60,000 bases of DNA from Hydractinia symbiolongicarpus (Eukaryota > Cnidaria > Hydrozoa > Anthoathecata > Hydractiniidae). The notes under the pieces are model-generated. The model ran no database searches. It was not told the origin of the DNA and saw only the letters and a program-made list of their open reading frames with translations. Positions 13,674 to 26,500 of the stretch are shown piece after piece (position 1 is the stretch's first letter; the number at the start of each line of letters is the position of its first letter). The stretch lies in the NCBI RefSeq assembly GCF_029227915.1, contig NC_079878.1, forward strand, positions 21,541,501 to 21,601,500, given 5' to 3'. A program made the translations under genes and the position numbers.

Positions 13674-14270
13674 ACTTCTGGGTTTGCTTCCCGACCTCTC
13701 AATAACTTAATTGCTCAAGTATTTTATTTCCACAAAATTTACTCTTCGGTTTACTAAATTTTTAAATTACGCAATTGTACAAATCAGAAGTATGAATTAT
13801 TAGCCATAAATATTTTATTTCACCTTAGTTCACCTATATACTTTGGTTACCCAGAGAAGTTTGTTGTTTCTTTCACCCGACGTCCATCTCAGAAAAGTTT
13901 ATTGATTCAGGGTGGATAAAATTAATTATAATAGTATTTGATAATTTATCTTGCAAAAACATGCGGCGTTTTTCTTGCACTAAGTAATACCAAAATATAT
14001 AAAAGCGCTATGCAGCATACTAAACATAGAAATGTTTTTTTCTTCTTATGTAACAGAAGATATTAAATTAATGTTACCCCCTGAATTTAGGAGGACAAAA
14101 GTCATGTCCTACAACCTCTTAAAAATCTCTCCACCGCAGACAATTCACCAGATGTTTTATATTCAAATAATTCAGAAATCCCAGCGAGAAATTTATTTTT
14201 ATTTCAATGAAAATTTTTTTTAATGAAAGAAAATGAATGTGGGCTGAAAGAATAATTGTTCAATAAATAA

Positions 14271-14412
14271 ACGAACGAAAGAACGAACGAACGAACGAAC
14301 GAACGAATGAACGAACGAACGAACGAACGAACGAACGAACGAACGAACGAACGAACGAACGAACGAACGAACGAACGAACGAACGAACGAACGAACGAAC
14401 GAACGAATGAAC
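14271..14412. repeat. GAAC tetranucleotide microsatellite
   Basis: About 35 near-perfect copies of GAAC/CGAA with a few GAAT interruptions. It yields long open frames in several directions (NERT and SFVR repeats) that are artefacts of the repeat, not genes. It directly abuts a small palindromic repeat element at 14437. Confidence 0.9.
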
Positions 14413-14436
14413 GCTTCCACCTACCCATCCGCCCCC

Positions 14437-14801
14437 AACCTCGTTCCGAGGGCCTTTTCTCTCTCATCGGCGCTGCACTTATTGATAGGTTTGACGAAAA
14501 AGACGAAAAACATGTTCGTAACGCCGTCCTGGGGTCAAAAGAGATACAAGACGCCCTGGGGACGAGGTTGCTCGGCTCCCTCACTGTATCCCCCCCCTCT
14601 TTCCTCCCCCAACGTTCGATTGGCCTTAATCGCATCAAGATAGAGTTCAATTTCGACATTTTCGACATTGTCTGACAATCGACGTCGACCCTATATTTAA
14701 TAATACGAAAACGTGGTCTACACCACTTCTTTATTGGACCTGTGGCGTTTTTCGATTTTATCCTCATATGAGGAAAAGCTACAGGCCCTGGGATCGAGGT
14801 T
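14437..14801. repeat. MITE-like elements with CAACCTCGTCCCCAGGG ends
   Basis: Sequences close to CAACCTCGTTCCGAGGG (14437) and CCCTGGGGACGAGGTTG (ending about 14571) form inverted termini around about 100 bp. A further end (CCCTGGGATCGAGGTTG) lies at 14784-14801. Related termini recur at 16087-16157, near 16930, near 19442, at 32936-33028 and near 33157, so this is a dispersed family of short palindromic elements. Confidence 0.55.
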
Positions 14802-15510
14802 GCAAGATCTTTTCCCGGCACTCTCTATAAGGAAGGTGGGAATGGTAATATCTTTGAGTTAGCCCACTGTAACAAAGCTGCAGTGGTTGCGTCAACTGCG
14901 CTGAAAAAATGTCGGATCATAAGTGATTATCTTATTTATTTTTCCTTGTATTATGATTGACAAGTTATAAAAAAACGCTTGTCTTTCCAATCACACGAGT
15001 TTTTGAGCGCATAAGAGACATCGAAGTTTTTTTAATAAGTAAAAATATTTCCACTCACCACTAAATACTAAATGAGCTGTCCGAGGTTTTAATTTAGTTA
15101 AGCTTTAATAACTTCGAAACATCGTAATAACAACAAAAAAACACGTTTTTATTTACCAAAGAGGACGGAAAATAAAAAAAATTTATGGGGAGGATATATA
15201 ATGCTGCACAAATTCTGACGGGATAAAAGTCACATGCCTTTGTTTACAAATGTTTACAAAACTTTTGGTATTTTAAACATGCGCATACATTTTTGTAGGA
15301 GATAAATAACCGCGCGCCTTTTTTTTGTTTATTTTTTAGCGATAAGCTACTTTGCATGGCAGAAAAAAAGATGCTGGATCTTGCTGAAAAGGGGACTTTT
15401 CATGTGGATTACTTCTCACGAAACTTCGAGGTTATTACCTATTATCAAGTGTAGCAAGACTTACGTCTTGTAATTTTTTTGAACCCATTTGGAGTCCTAA
15501 CAATACCTTT

Positions 15511-15775
15511 GTGGCGCCGTAGATTAGTGGTTATAGCTCTCGTACTCTGTGCAGGAGACCGGGGTTCGATTCCTCTTGACGGCGATTCAACATGGATCGC
15601 CGTCAGTTGTCTAGTAGAGCGCGGGCTCTAATTGGGTCTGCGTAGCTCAAAATGAGCATTAAATACTCTAGGACTCTCCATCTACGCCATGGCCCCTTCT
15701 GGAAATAATAGACAGGGTATATCCCTCGATATTTGTGAGGCTAGCCATGTAAAATATGCACATCTATCTATCTAC
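15511..15775 (+). mobile_element. tRNA-derived SINE, internally deleted copy
   Basis: The head is a tRNA-like RNA polymerase III promoter: box A TAGATTAGTGG at about 15520 and box B GGTTCGATTCC at 15563-15573. CGCCGT and ACGGCG arms can pair like an acceptor stem. The body (ending ATAGACAGGGTATATCCCTC and on) is shared with the copy at 24792-25142, and the tail is (TATC)n. Compared with that copy about 110 bp between head and body are missing here. Confidence 0.8.
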
Positions 15776-16086
15776 CTTTGTGTGAAAAATAGAATAGAAT
15801 GTGTGAAAATAACTTCGCTTCACCCAGCGTCACCATCTCTTTTCTGCCCGCCAGATGCTGGAGAAGCCAAAGGAGTCCATCGCTAAAAATGTAAACAAAG
15901 GAATCTGTCTATGAGGTAAACTGTCAACTATTTTACCTCACTTAAAAGCGTTTGGAAACACAAGATCCAAAAGACATGGAAATTGATTTTCCAAATATGT
16001 TTTCATTTTTTTAAAAAAGGCTCACCTATTATAAGCGAATATTTTGTTTTTCAAATGGATTTATTTGACTTCTGTAGTTTCTTCAA

Positions 16087-16157
16087 CCTAGTCCTCAGGG
16101 TCTTGTGTGGCCTGATCTGTTATTACTGAGCGCAAGCAAAATAACCTGGGGATGAGG
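16087..16157. repeat. Small palindromic MITE-like element
   Basis: It begins AACCTAGTCCTCAGG and ends CCTGGGGATGAGGTT, imperfect inverted copies of the consensus end described at 14437. The internal sequence is about 40 bp. No coding capacity. Confidence 0.4.
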
Positions 16158-16614
16158 TTATGGTTTAGTTTCATACAAGAATGGATGCTCAAATTGTTTT
16201 CAACACAGAATAAAAAAAAATTGTCTTGTACGGAAAACGATCTAATAACTATGTGAGAAAACTTGGCACGATTGTGCTAAGACAAATGAATAAATTAGCA
16301 TAATTATTTTGACCGACATTTTAATGTGACATCATCAGCAATTAGAAAATGACATCACATATCTAAAGCAAAGTCGAGAACGTTTGTGTACAAATTTTTT
16401 GTCCCGATTTTTTTCGTGAAAATCTGAGAAGCACGAAAGAAGAAAAAATCAGAATTTATTTTTAATTATAGAAATTTTTTGGTGGTTTAAGCAATGGGCT
16501 ATGCAATGGGTAAAGCAATGGTAAAAAAAGAATTCCAATTATTAAAAAATACTAGCAATAACAACATTTCATAACAATCATAAGAGTAATCCAGGAGTTA
16601 TTGAGATTTATCGT

Positions 16615-16666
16615 TACCGTAGGTTTTACCGTAGCCGTAGCCGAAGCTGTTACCGTAGGCTTTATG
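16615..16666. repeat. Short degenerate CCGTAG repeats
   Basis: Five copies of CCGTAG or a one-base variant occur within about 50 bp. No function is apparent. Confidence 0.35.
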
Positions 16667-17609
16667 TCAACCGTCCACACACTCCCATACGAAATAACGT
16701 TAATTTACACGACTATTTTTTTTTGACATCCCCTAGTGAAAGACCCTAAATGAAGTGAACTCAGTGTGAAGTGAATTCCCATCGTATCTGGATGAGATTT
16801 CATTTAAATGAAGAAAAATGTCAGCCCATCTTTGTCCGCAGGGTTTGTGGCCTGATGTCAAAGCCGCTAGCGCCTACTTGACGGCTAAACAAGCTTCTTC
16901 GCCCCCTTAATGTCAAAAAAGCAAGGGCCCCTGGGCACGAAGTTTAAAGTCGGGCTGCAGGGTTATTATACACCGACCACATAATAACCATACATGCGCA
17001 ACAGCAACTGCACTCCGCCCAAGTTTCAATTCAGTGTGTTTACATAGGGTTTTTAACACTGACAATAAAAAATAGATCAAAATGACTTCGAGAGTATAAA
17101 GTAAATAGTGCAAAACCCCAAAATGTGAAGAAGTTGATTTCACTTCAGAGAATGCAATCTCTCATGTTAACGCTATATGAGAAACTAAACACGAAATTAC
17201 ATCTATTATTGTCACCTTTTCCAAGTTTTGAGGCTACAGTTAAAAATCTGCTTATTCGAACGTAGGCCGAACTTCAGTATTCTTGAAAGGAGACATTTTT
17301 ACACAACAGCTGACTTCTTTTTATGGGCACCCAGCATTAGCAAGAAAGTCAAGAGAACGATTGAAAATGATGTTCATTTTTTTGTCCAAGTTTGCGTTGC
17401 TTGGTTGTTTTTCTTGTAAATGGCAAATGGCAGTTAGAAAGCTTTCACCAGATGTATCGTAATATCTTTTAAGTAACATGAGTCACTTTCCATTACTACT
17501 TAATCTCCATGTAGTTGCCATTTTGTTGCTTACGCCCCTTAAAGTCGTTAGCAGAATGATTTAACCTGTAAATTTCGATTTCTCAATATCAAAGTGACAA
17601 ATTACTCAC

Positions 17610-17959
17610 CCTCCATCTTTTACGCTTCTCCCTCTTCCGCTGCTGAAGTTATGACGGCTAGTATCAGTTCTTCTGCCTCTAATTGGAGAATTTAAATGTG
17701 GAGGAGGAAGCCTCATTTGTTTTGGGGTGTTAACAGAATGTAAGTTTTGCACTGAAGGCATAACTTGTTGCATTGGAACAAAGTCCGGCATGACATTTCC
17801 GTAATTATACGCCATTTCAGGCTCCATCATTGGAGGCATGCCATCATAAGTATTAGCAAGTCCTGGCATACCAAGCCACATCTTTGTGTAGAGAAATTCT
17901 TCTCTTTCTCCTTGCAGTATTGTGTGAATCTTTGATGAATACATACGCACTGTATGATG
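17610..17959 (-). CDS. Internal coding exon of unidentified gene
   Basis: A 350-nt open exon bounded by a good acceptor (TTCATTGCAG|CATCAT) and donor (GGAGG|GTGAGT). The reading frame enters in phase 0 and leaves in phase 2. The predicted 116 residues begin with an amphipathic stretch (MYSSKIHTILQ, FLYTKMWLG), continue with a Met/Pro-rich segment, and end in a basic, Arg/Gly/Ser-rich tail (RGRRTDTSRHNFSSGRGRS). I do not recognise the family; an RNA-binding or scaffold protein would fit the RG-rich tail. The partner exon could be 19153-19238, but phases do not join directly, so another exon must lie between. Confidence 0.5.
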
Positions 17960-18774
17960 CTGCAATGAACTAATACACTTTAGAGTGATACTCTAACTCA
18001 TACAAACTATCCAAATATGGCCCAATCAACACATTACTTTGTGATTACGCGCCAAAAAAGTTCCATTGAATATTTAAACTATAAAATTTCAACTAAAACT
18101 GCACAGAGTTTCATAAAACACAACAAAAATAAAAACTTTCAACCGTATACTCTCTTAAAACATAAACAGTATCGTTTTTAGCCGTGCGTGTCAGAAGACT
18201 AGACAAAAGCAGATTCCGCAGTTCAGTTGAGACGATATTTTTAATCTATTATGTACTGTATAATATGAGGTGAAAAGATAGGCGTAACAAAAAGATGTAT
18301 TGTATAACTTGATGACCTTCTGCAACAATGTACTCTAACCTGATACATGCGAATATACTACGGCCGTTATTATTTTGTATAATTTTATCGCTACGGCCGT
18401 TTAAAATCGTATTCACATAGAGAGATAAGGCGAATTACTATACAATGATTAATGTGTTTTATCTCTTCTATGATGTGAAATACCGGATAACACACACTCT
18501 ATGCATTATTACTCCATGATGTATGTATTTTACTTATTCATTCATTTGTTTATTTATTTATCTATTATTTGTTTATTCCTCTTCCTTATTTGCTATGTTA
18601 CTTAGATACACAACAAAGAAAAAGGAAATATTCTTGGAATGTGTTCGTCCCACTATTTGGATTGGGTCAAGAATTCAAAAAATTTTCATTAAGCGAAAGC
18701 AAAGGCACATAAACTACCACTTCGTACCCAATCCCCATACTGTATCTCTTTTATTTTTACTACAGGGAACTGAG

Positions 18775-18829
18775 AACAAGTTGTGTTTTCACTACATTCG
18801 TGCAGGGAGGAAAAGTAAAGGTAATTGAT
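18775..18829 (+). other. Weak candidate plus-strand exon
   Basis: Between a pyrimidine-rich acceptor (TTTTTACTACAG) and a GTAATT donor lies an open segment reading GTENKLCFHYIRAGRKSK. It could be a short exon, but there is no family match and no neighbouring partner exon. Confidence 0.2.
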
Positions 18830-19152
18830 TGAAAAATAAGATTAATGTTTTATGTTATTGAATATTTATACTTGCATAATTTCCTTTTTAAAAAAAAAAA
18901 AAAAAAAATTATTGGTTAATTTTGCCATAATGGCTGTTATATTCTCTAAGAAAAATCGAAGAGTGATGTAAAGAGTCACGAAATTAGGTAAAATATGCTG
19001 ACTTATTATTATTTATTTATTCATTGAATTTTTAAAACTTATGACGAGTTTCTGGTAAAATAGAGATTAATGATTTATAGATTTATATTGATAAAAAAAT
19101 GATCTCATAAAAATATTTGCGTGATTTTATTTTTTATAAAATTTAAATTTAC

Positions 19153-19238
19153 CTGAGTGGTCAAAGGTTTGTGGTGAAGACACATTATTCGTATAGTGTT
19201 GTAACCACGTCACCACGCCTTTTTGCTTTACTCGTGTG
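19153..19238 (-). CDS. Candidate internal exon, unidentified gene
   Basis: An 86-nt segment bounded by a TTTTTAG acceptor and a CTCAG|GTAAAT donor, open in one frame only (TRVKQKGVVTWLQHYTNN and on, 28 codons). It lies upstream, in transcription order, of the 17610-17959 exon on the same strand and may belong to the same gene. Family unknown. Confidence 0.3.
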
Positions 19239-20532
19239 CTAAAAACGTACAAAGAAACTGGGTATGAAATAACGACATAATATTTTTTCACGCTACAATT
19301 ATAATGACATATGCGAAGAAAAAATTTGAAACTCTTTTCCTTAAAATAAATTTTACAAACAAATCTGAGCTGTGAACCGCTTTCAACGCAATCCTTCTTT
19401 ATAATTTATAATTTTTTTTTTTTCATTTTAAAGGTCAAACACTGGGGACGAGGTGAGTATTTACTTGGCAGGATATTTAATAGTTTTAACCTCGTTTCCA
19501 TCACATGCCTCCTTTGTAAGTTGATATAAACAAAGATGTAATTTGGGTATTTCATCTTTTTTCTAAATAAAGTACAGCGTACCGTAAAAATAATTAAAAA
19601 AATCATATCTAGAGTAACACTTTATGAAAATAATTCAAGGCTTTTTCATCCGCGAAGAAGTGCACACGAAGCTTCATTGGTCAGTACAAAATTCGTTGGG
19701 CTTTCAATGAGCTGTTTCCTTGGCAACACTTTACAATAGCGTACCAACGAAAACATTGTAAATAAAGAAACGCGAACTTTTCAAAAAAGTGTATTTTTTT
19801 TTGAAACGTGGACACACCTGTTCCAATAAAAACTCATTCAACTAAAAATAACAATTAAATATATAAAAAATAGAGATGATTTAAATATTTACAGCGTGCT
19901 TTTAACACTGGGACTAGGAATGATATAAAGAAATTCTATAACAGCGATAATTCGGATTAACTTATTGACGTCATACATCGACACAATAAAAAGTTACGAA
20001 CAAAAGCAGAATATTTTACAGACCAGAATATTCATTGACGTCATAGAGGTTAGTCTTTGATTTATAACTAATAAAAATTCGAGCTTGTGGCTGCACCTTT
20101 TTATCTGTTGTGGTTTAGCATAAAAAATTAACTTTAATTTTGAGATTACGTGGCTTTGGAGTTTCACTTGTGAATGCACAGACGTAATTATCTATATGTG
20201 AGGATTCATAAAGTTTTGTTAAAAATAAAATACATTTACAGCACCAAGCTGTGTCTTTTAATTGCCATTTTCGCACTCGTACAAAAACGTTACTGGTGGT
20301 CTGAACCGCAACACGTATTTTTGTAAAACAAAAGCCTTTATGTCAGCAGCGCTAATCTTGCAATTTATACTGCACGTGTCGTGTTCCTAATCGCTCTTCC
20401 ACGATACGTTAGATATTGTGTTACCATAGATACGTCGTCACTTAATATACAGCGTTTTGCAAGTACGTCCCAACCGGAACACGTACACAACATCAAAAGG
20501 GTGGCATCATACATAAAGTAAACCATGGTAGA

Positions 20533-23500
20533 TTACGTTCCTTTAAGCAGTATATTAGCTGCTTTGTACGGGTAAGGGTGCATCTCACTCAAAGCTGTGA
20601 TAAACAACTCTCTCGATACCGATTGGTTTTGTTGTTCCCATAGATTAATAATCTTATATGTGCGTTCTCTGTAGTGTGTACCGGAACCTATTGGAGGTAA
20701 TTGGCCAGCATCTATTTTTAACGCCTTACGTAACTCCTTACAACGGTCAGCCATCAAACCAGAAATACTGTCTTTATCTTCTAATGATAATTCACCTAAA
20801 TATAATAACAGAAATTTAACCAATGAGGTGAAAAACCTTACACAAAATTTCACAATTTTTAATATTTTAGTGGAAAAACAGTGGTGTGTTGATTTCTGTG
20901 ACACGCCATTATGCGGGAGGAGGAGTCTGAAAAGGAGGAGTCTGAAAACGAGGATGTATTATTTTTTCTAGCAAATTTTAAAAGAAAATTTAGCAAGCAA
21001 GCACAAATTGCATCCGTGTGATGCGTTTAATTATGCATTTTTTGTAATAGAATAATAATAGAATTCAAAAATAGTTTTAACACCATTTTCTGGCCTCTCA
21101 TTTCGAAAACTGTCGGCTCTGTTTTTTTTGTACATATGTTTTGATATTTTTCTCCCAAGCAAATACAATCCTTACCGCTTAAATAGTTCTCCAATTCATG
21201 CGTTTTGTTTTGTTTGTCTATGAAATTCAACATCATGCCTTAAACAAAAAAAACAAGTTTTACATGTAAACAAACAACACGGCAAATTTAACAATTTTAT
21301 TTGCAACAACGGTTAAAGCCTTCCACACACTACGAACAATTATTACCGTAAGGAGGAAATATCAACCATTTGTCGATTGTTTTAGATTCGACATCACACG
21401 ACAACACAGCCTCGTTTTGGTGTAGCATCGATAGGTCTAATCTCCATGGTCGAGGATTATCTTTTTTAGCAACAAAGCAACTAGGGCAGAGGGAGAACAG
21501 TCCGGGAGACACTCCTTTCCATTCCTTGATAAATCTTTCTAACATCTAAACGACATAGCACAGGATTTCACTGCAACACTAAAGATTCTTAAGTGTTCTG
21601 AAGAGAGCAGCGTTATCAGAAAGTAACGTATAGTTGCTAGCAGACAGAAATGTGAAAGAAACATTGAGAGAAGACAGAAATGTGTTTGTCTTTGTAGAAG
21701 AACACAAGGGGCTTTTTTTTCGTTTAAATCACCCTGTATCTAGATCACGTAACAAACCACCCTGTATGTAGACAACGAAACCAACAACCTTGTATGTAGA
21801 CCACGTAACAAAAGGATAAAAATAATTTAAACCTTTTCAATGGAATTTAAATTGGCAACTCAATTTTTTGGGTTTATTCAACAAGCTCGTACAAATACCT
21901 TTCCTTACAACTTCCTTCCCTAAAATTTCCTGCCTTTTTCATCTATTTTAGATAATTAAAAACCATTCTAGTACTACGTTTGGTTGGAGTAGCTAAGAAA
22001 AAAAAACTCAGATTGGCCTTTGGTAAAATGCTATCTTAATGTCATTCTTAATTTAATTTAAGTTGAATAAATTACTTAGAAATAGTTTTATTAAAGCTGA
22101 AATACACTAACCATTTTCAAAGATCATTGAAAATTAATAGTACTTTTCAGGCTAAGAAGAAAAGAACCTTTTAAATTTCCATTTTCTTTCCCAAATTACC
22201 TACGATTTATAGCAAATTTGCAGCCTTGAGTTGCACAACTTGTAGTCATAAGCCATTAGTTCTCTAGGTGATGCAGGGTAGTGGGAAATATATGTTGCAA
22301 TGGACTACAGAGATAAAAACATACAACACAAATTTCATACCTGTAAAATTGGAATAATGGTCAACCACAAATGATATATATCTTTTGGATCTGAAAATCC
22401 TTGTAGAGTGATGCGACTTGAGTTTTTGAACGTCTCAAATTTGCATACTACTTCACCGTCTTTGTTGAGGCCTTTAAAACCATAATTCCAAGGTGTGCAA
22501 TGACTGAAGACGTTTAAGGAGTATACTTTGATAATAAAACGCTGAAAGAATCCATCAGGCAGACCTCCTCTAGTTTCTATTAAAGTTATCATGGTCCTCT
22601 ATGGTAAAAAATGTTATGCACTTAAAAACTCGATGGATAGTACAAACAAAACGAAACAAATTTAGGAAAATTGTACAACCCCAGTAATATAGCGAAAAGA
22701 AGGCGGAATTTGAAGTACCTAACATGTTAAAGTCCACTTCGCAATTTTCAAGGCTGACTTAGTACTTTATATCTTATAGATTTTTTACTAAGACAAAATA
22801 TCTTACACAGTACTAATTTTTGCTAAAATAACATGCTTAAATTCCCTGATTTTGTGTCAGTGAAGTGAATTGTTCCATAATGCGTAAAAAATGCGGTTAT
22901 TGTGTTTTTGAGGTTGTTTACTCGCCCTATATCAGCCATTTTGAGAAATATCTCAAAAGAAACATAGGATTGTAGCTAATGTAATATAAAAAATGGTAAA
23001 AACACCATCAGAATGACTGTTAAAGTGTTTGCTTTCTGGTATGATAAATACAGGTAATAAAACATACTAAGTTTAGTAGTTAGATCTAATTTGTAACAAG
23101 ACATTGCACAAATTTGTAACAAGACATTGCACAAATTTGTAACAAGACATTGCACAAATTTGTAACAAGACATTGCACAAAAGATACTTCATTTAAATAG
23201 ACGTGTGCAAACTATGATGATCTTTTTGTTAATGATAACATTGAACATAAAGAAGGAAAGTAACGTATCTGTTCCAAAAGTTTCCAGAAATTTCCAAGAA
23301 GTAAAGCACAACCTGACAGATTTCGGGGGCTCTGTCCTACAAGAAATAAAAACAAAGCTGCAATCATTTAAACTTAGAAATACCTTGTTTTGATCAGGTT
23401 CAACAGGAACAGGACAATAATCTTGGAGAAACCAAGGCACCAACAAACTGTTTTTATCTTGATATGAAGAAAGCAGCTCCATATCATATGCAAGGTCACA

Positions 23501-26500
23501 TTTTTGGAAGAGCTGGATAACTTCATTGAACAAACTATCAGTAATGTTATCATTCCATATGCACCTAAAGAGAAATTTTAGGTACACATATTTGTATGTT
23601 ATCGAGCTAAAAAGCAGTATGTCCAATCAACAGACAAAATTTGAGGAGAAAAGCAGCAATAACACCTAAAACGCTGACAGAAAACATAAACATTGCAACA
23701 ATAACCAACATGATCGTCAGTATAAAACTTTATTGGTTTAATATAACTTTTATATATAATATAACTATATTTTTAACCTGCGTAAACCAAAGTGACATAA
23801 ATGTCGGCAGGAGTGTTAATGAAACTTTATTTTTTTTTTTAAAGATTCAGGATATTGTCCTAACAAGATGATTCTAGGAGTGATGACCAGGGTCCCTTAT
23901 TAGGATTGTAATCCTTATTTATCAATCTTTCAGTGAAAGAAATATATAAAGAGGACTTAGTTGAAGTTAATGTTGACATTAAATTGACTAGTGTTTTTAC
24001 ATAGCTGATATGAACTATTATCAAATCATTTCGAAAAATAACAAAACTGCTTTAAACCAAATGCAGTGAGTCGCAGAAATTCTAGTAAAAAGATAAAAAG
24101 AATTCCGGCATTGTGTTTTAAAGGACAATGCTGCTTACGCCTGAAATTTAGGTGACAGTTTGACACAGTAAGTTTGGAAAAATTTATAAGAGTTTGAAAA
24201 ACATTTATTTTTATAGAAGTTTTCTTATAGAAGTTATAAAAAAGTAACACTTGAACTGCAGTTGCAACCTACCTTAGCAGCTTCTTAGATAACAATGCAC
24301 TTTTGGACAAAACTTCAACAGCTTGTTTAAATTCAACCTCAAACATGTCGTACTTGGTAGCATAATAGTCCTCATATTTATACGCGTCAGACAAATCATG
24401 CCGAAAGACTAATTTCAGAAGTTGAAGAAGCCATTTCGGATCTAAGAAAACTATATCAGATGCATCAGAATTGGTATGGAAGTACAAAATAGGCCCCACA
24501 GAATCAATGTATTCCAATGCTTTAGAAATATCCCTCTTCTTGCGAAAACCCTGTGCCTTTAAAGATAATTCATCTACTGTTAAAACAGGTCTCTTTGATC
24601 GTTCTTCAAAGCAAACATGTTCCAAGTCTAACCATGTTTTTGGTACATATCGATTAACATTAGGGGATAATGTAACATCACAAGCAATGCGAATAATTTC
24701 ATGTCTCAACAGGTTTAATCCAGGAAGACGTTGCTTGCTTGAAATTGGGATAAGATAAACTGTTGGACTGCCTGGTTCAACATCTACAGTCTAAGATAGA
24801 GATAGATAGATGTGCATATTCTCATGGCTAGCCTCACTAATATCGAGGGATATACCCTGTCTATTATTTCCAGGAGGGGTCATGGCTTAGATGGAGAGTC
24901 CTAGAGTATTTAATGCTCATTTTGAGCTACACAGAACCAATTAGGGCCTGTGCTCCACTAGACAACTCCCGGCAACATCCAACGGCTCACACATGGAGCC
25001 ATCTCCCAAATTTCCCTCACATGGTTTGGGCTAATCCAGGGCTATGGTAACATTCACTTGCCCATTTTAAATTGCTGTCAAGAGAATTCGAACCCCAGTC
25101 TCATAGAGTATGAGAGCTATAACCACTAATCTACAGCGCCACAATAGACAATAATTTAGCAACATAGGAGATACATAAACGGTTTAACTTGAAAATGTTT
25201 GTAAAAGTAAAGATGAGTAACCAGAAAACTATAAATACCTCTGTTTTACCATCGACTTCAAGCTGATAAGACTTTGGTAAAACAGGCAATATAGATTTTG
25301 GAAGTTTCTTCACATTCTCGTCATAGCCTTTTTCAATAATGAGTTGTCGCTCTTTAATATGCTTATGGGCACACTGTATCATGTGTTTGCAACTTTCGAT
25401 GACAATGCAATGATCTGTCACCAAATCCAAATGTGTAGGAACAATCATGATGACGGCGTTGGGTACTTTAGCTACAATGAGATTCATCCAGTACCCAATC
25501 TTGTCTTCAAAATATTTTTTGCTCCTTTTATATTTACTCAAATCAACGATTACTGTAAACAGCATTCCTAAGATTTAGAAACATATACACTACAATCTTA
25601 ATGTACCCACACATAATGCATTTTTGTCAATGCAAAATAAAAATATATATTACCAACTGATAAAAATAACTGATGCGTAAGTAAATACTTCTTCTCCCCA
25701 GCACAATCTACAATCATAACATCCAGCATTTCGTCAGTGTCAGGTAGTTGTTCTTTCCAATGGAAGAAGTCAATACCAATTGTTTTTATATTCACACCAG
25801 CATCTGGTTCCTGACATGAGACAATAGCTTGTGCTAAAGATGTTTTACCTAAACACAATAAATGTTTTGTAGTGAGCTTGCTAGTTTTAAAATGTTGTAT
25901 AGATAGTAAGTTAGTGTTTAAAATTAAATTTGTGTAGACAGATTCACTGCTTTATTACCTCAACTAGGAATTTATATGCATACCATTTTTTCTTGTTTTA
26001 GCTTAAAGGGTTACTCTATATCTATTTTGGCCACCCGAATTGCATACAACATGCAATGCTAGTTGGAGCTAAAGCTGTAAAAATGAGTTTAGTAAGAAGA
26101 TTACTACACGGTCACAAGAAAAATCACCTGCGTCTGGATCACCCAATACCATTAACTTCAGCCTTTTACAATTAGCTTCAGTGCTATTATCCAATGCATC
26201 AAAATAATTCTGGATTGACTTTAAACCTTTTATTGCAACTTCAATAGGAGGTTTCTGTAGCGGGTTCTCACCACATAAAAATCGACTGTTTTCCATACCA
26301 GTCAGATTGGTCACTGATTTTGGCAACGCTGTTAACGCATTGTATGATATATTGAAAAAAATTAAACTTTTCAATTGGCAGATGGACTCCTGGAGCTTCC
26401 CAATTTCATTTTTGCTTACGTCTAAAACTTTCAGCTTGGGTAACTTGCTGATTGATGCTGGCAAGTGAGTAAGCAAATTTTCCCGCAAATAAAGTTTTTC

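Larger units (their letters stand above)
13674..17609. other. Intergenic repeats, no gene seen
   Basis: Apart from the microsatellite, MITE-like ends, SINE and short repeats listed separately, I find no exon with recognisable protein similarity. Open frames here (for example 15689-15886) fall in the SINE or in low-complexity DNA. Confidence 0.45.
17960..20532. other. Intergenic or intronic, little coding signal
   Basis: Besides the two weak exon candidates I see only AT-rich DNA, a poly-A tract near 18890-18908 and a MITE-like end (CACTGGGGACGAGGT) near 19442. The 3' end of the ROCO gene closes this stretch at 20533. Confidence 0.4.

Noticed and set aside
14204-14821. Long open frames with SFVR or NERT repeats
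   Set aside because: They are translations of the GAAC microsatellite; every frame is open only because the 4-bp unit lacks stops.
15511-15585. Possible functional tRNA gene
   Set aside because: It has boxes A and B but no clean cloverleaf, and it is followed by a SINE body shared with a second copy, so it is a SINE head.
23088-23179. CRISPR-like array
   Set aside because: The repeats are directly adjacent with no spacers, and the genome is eukaryotic.
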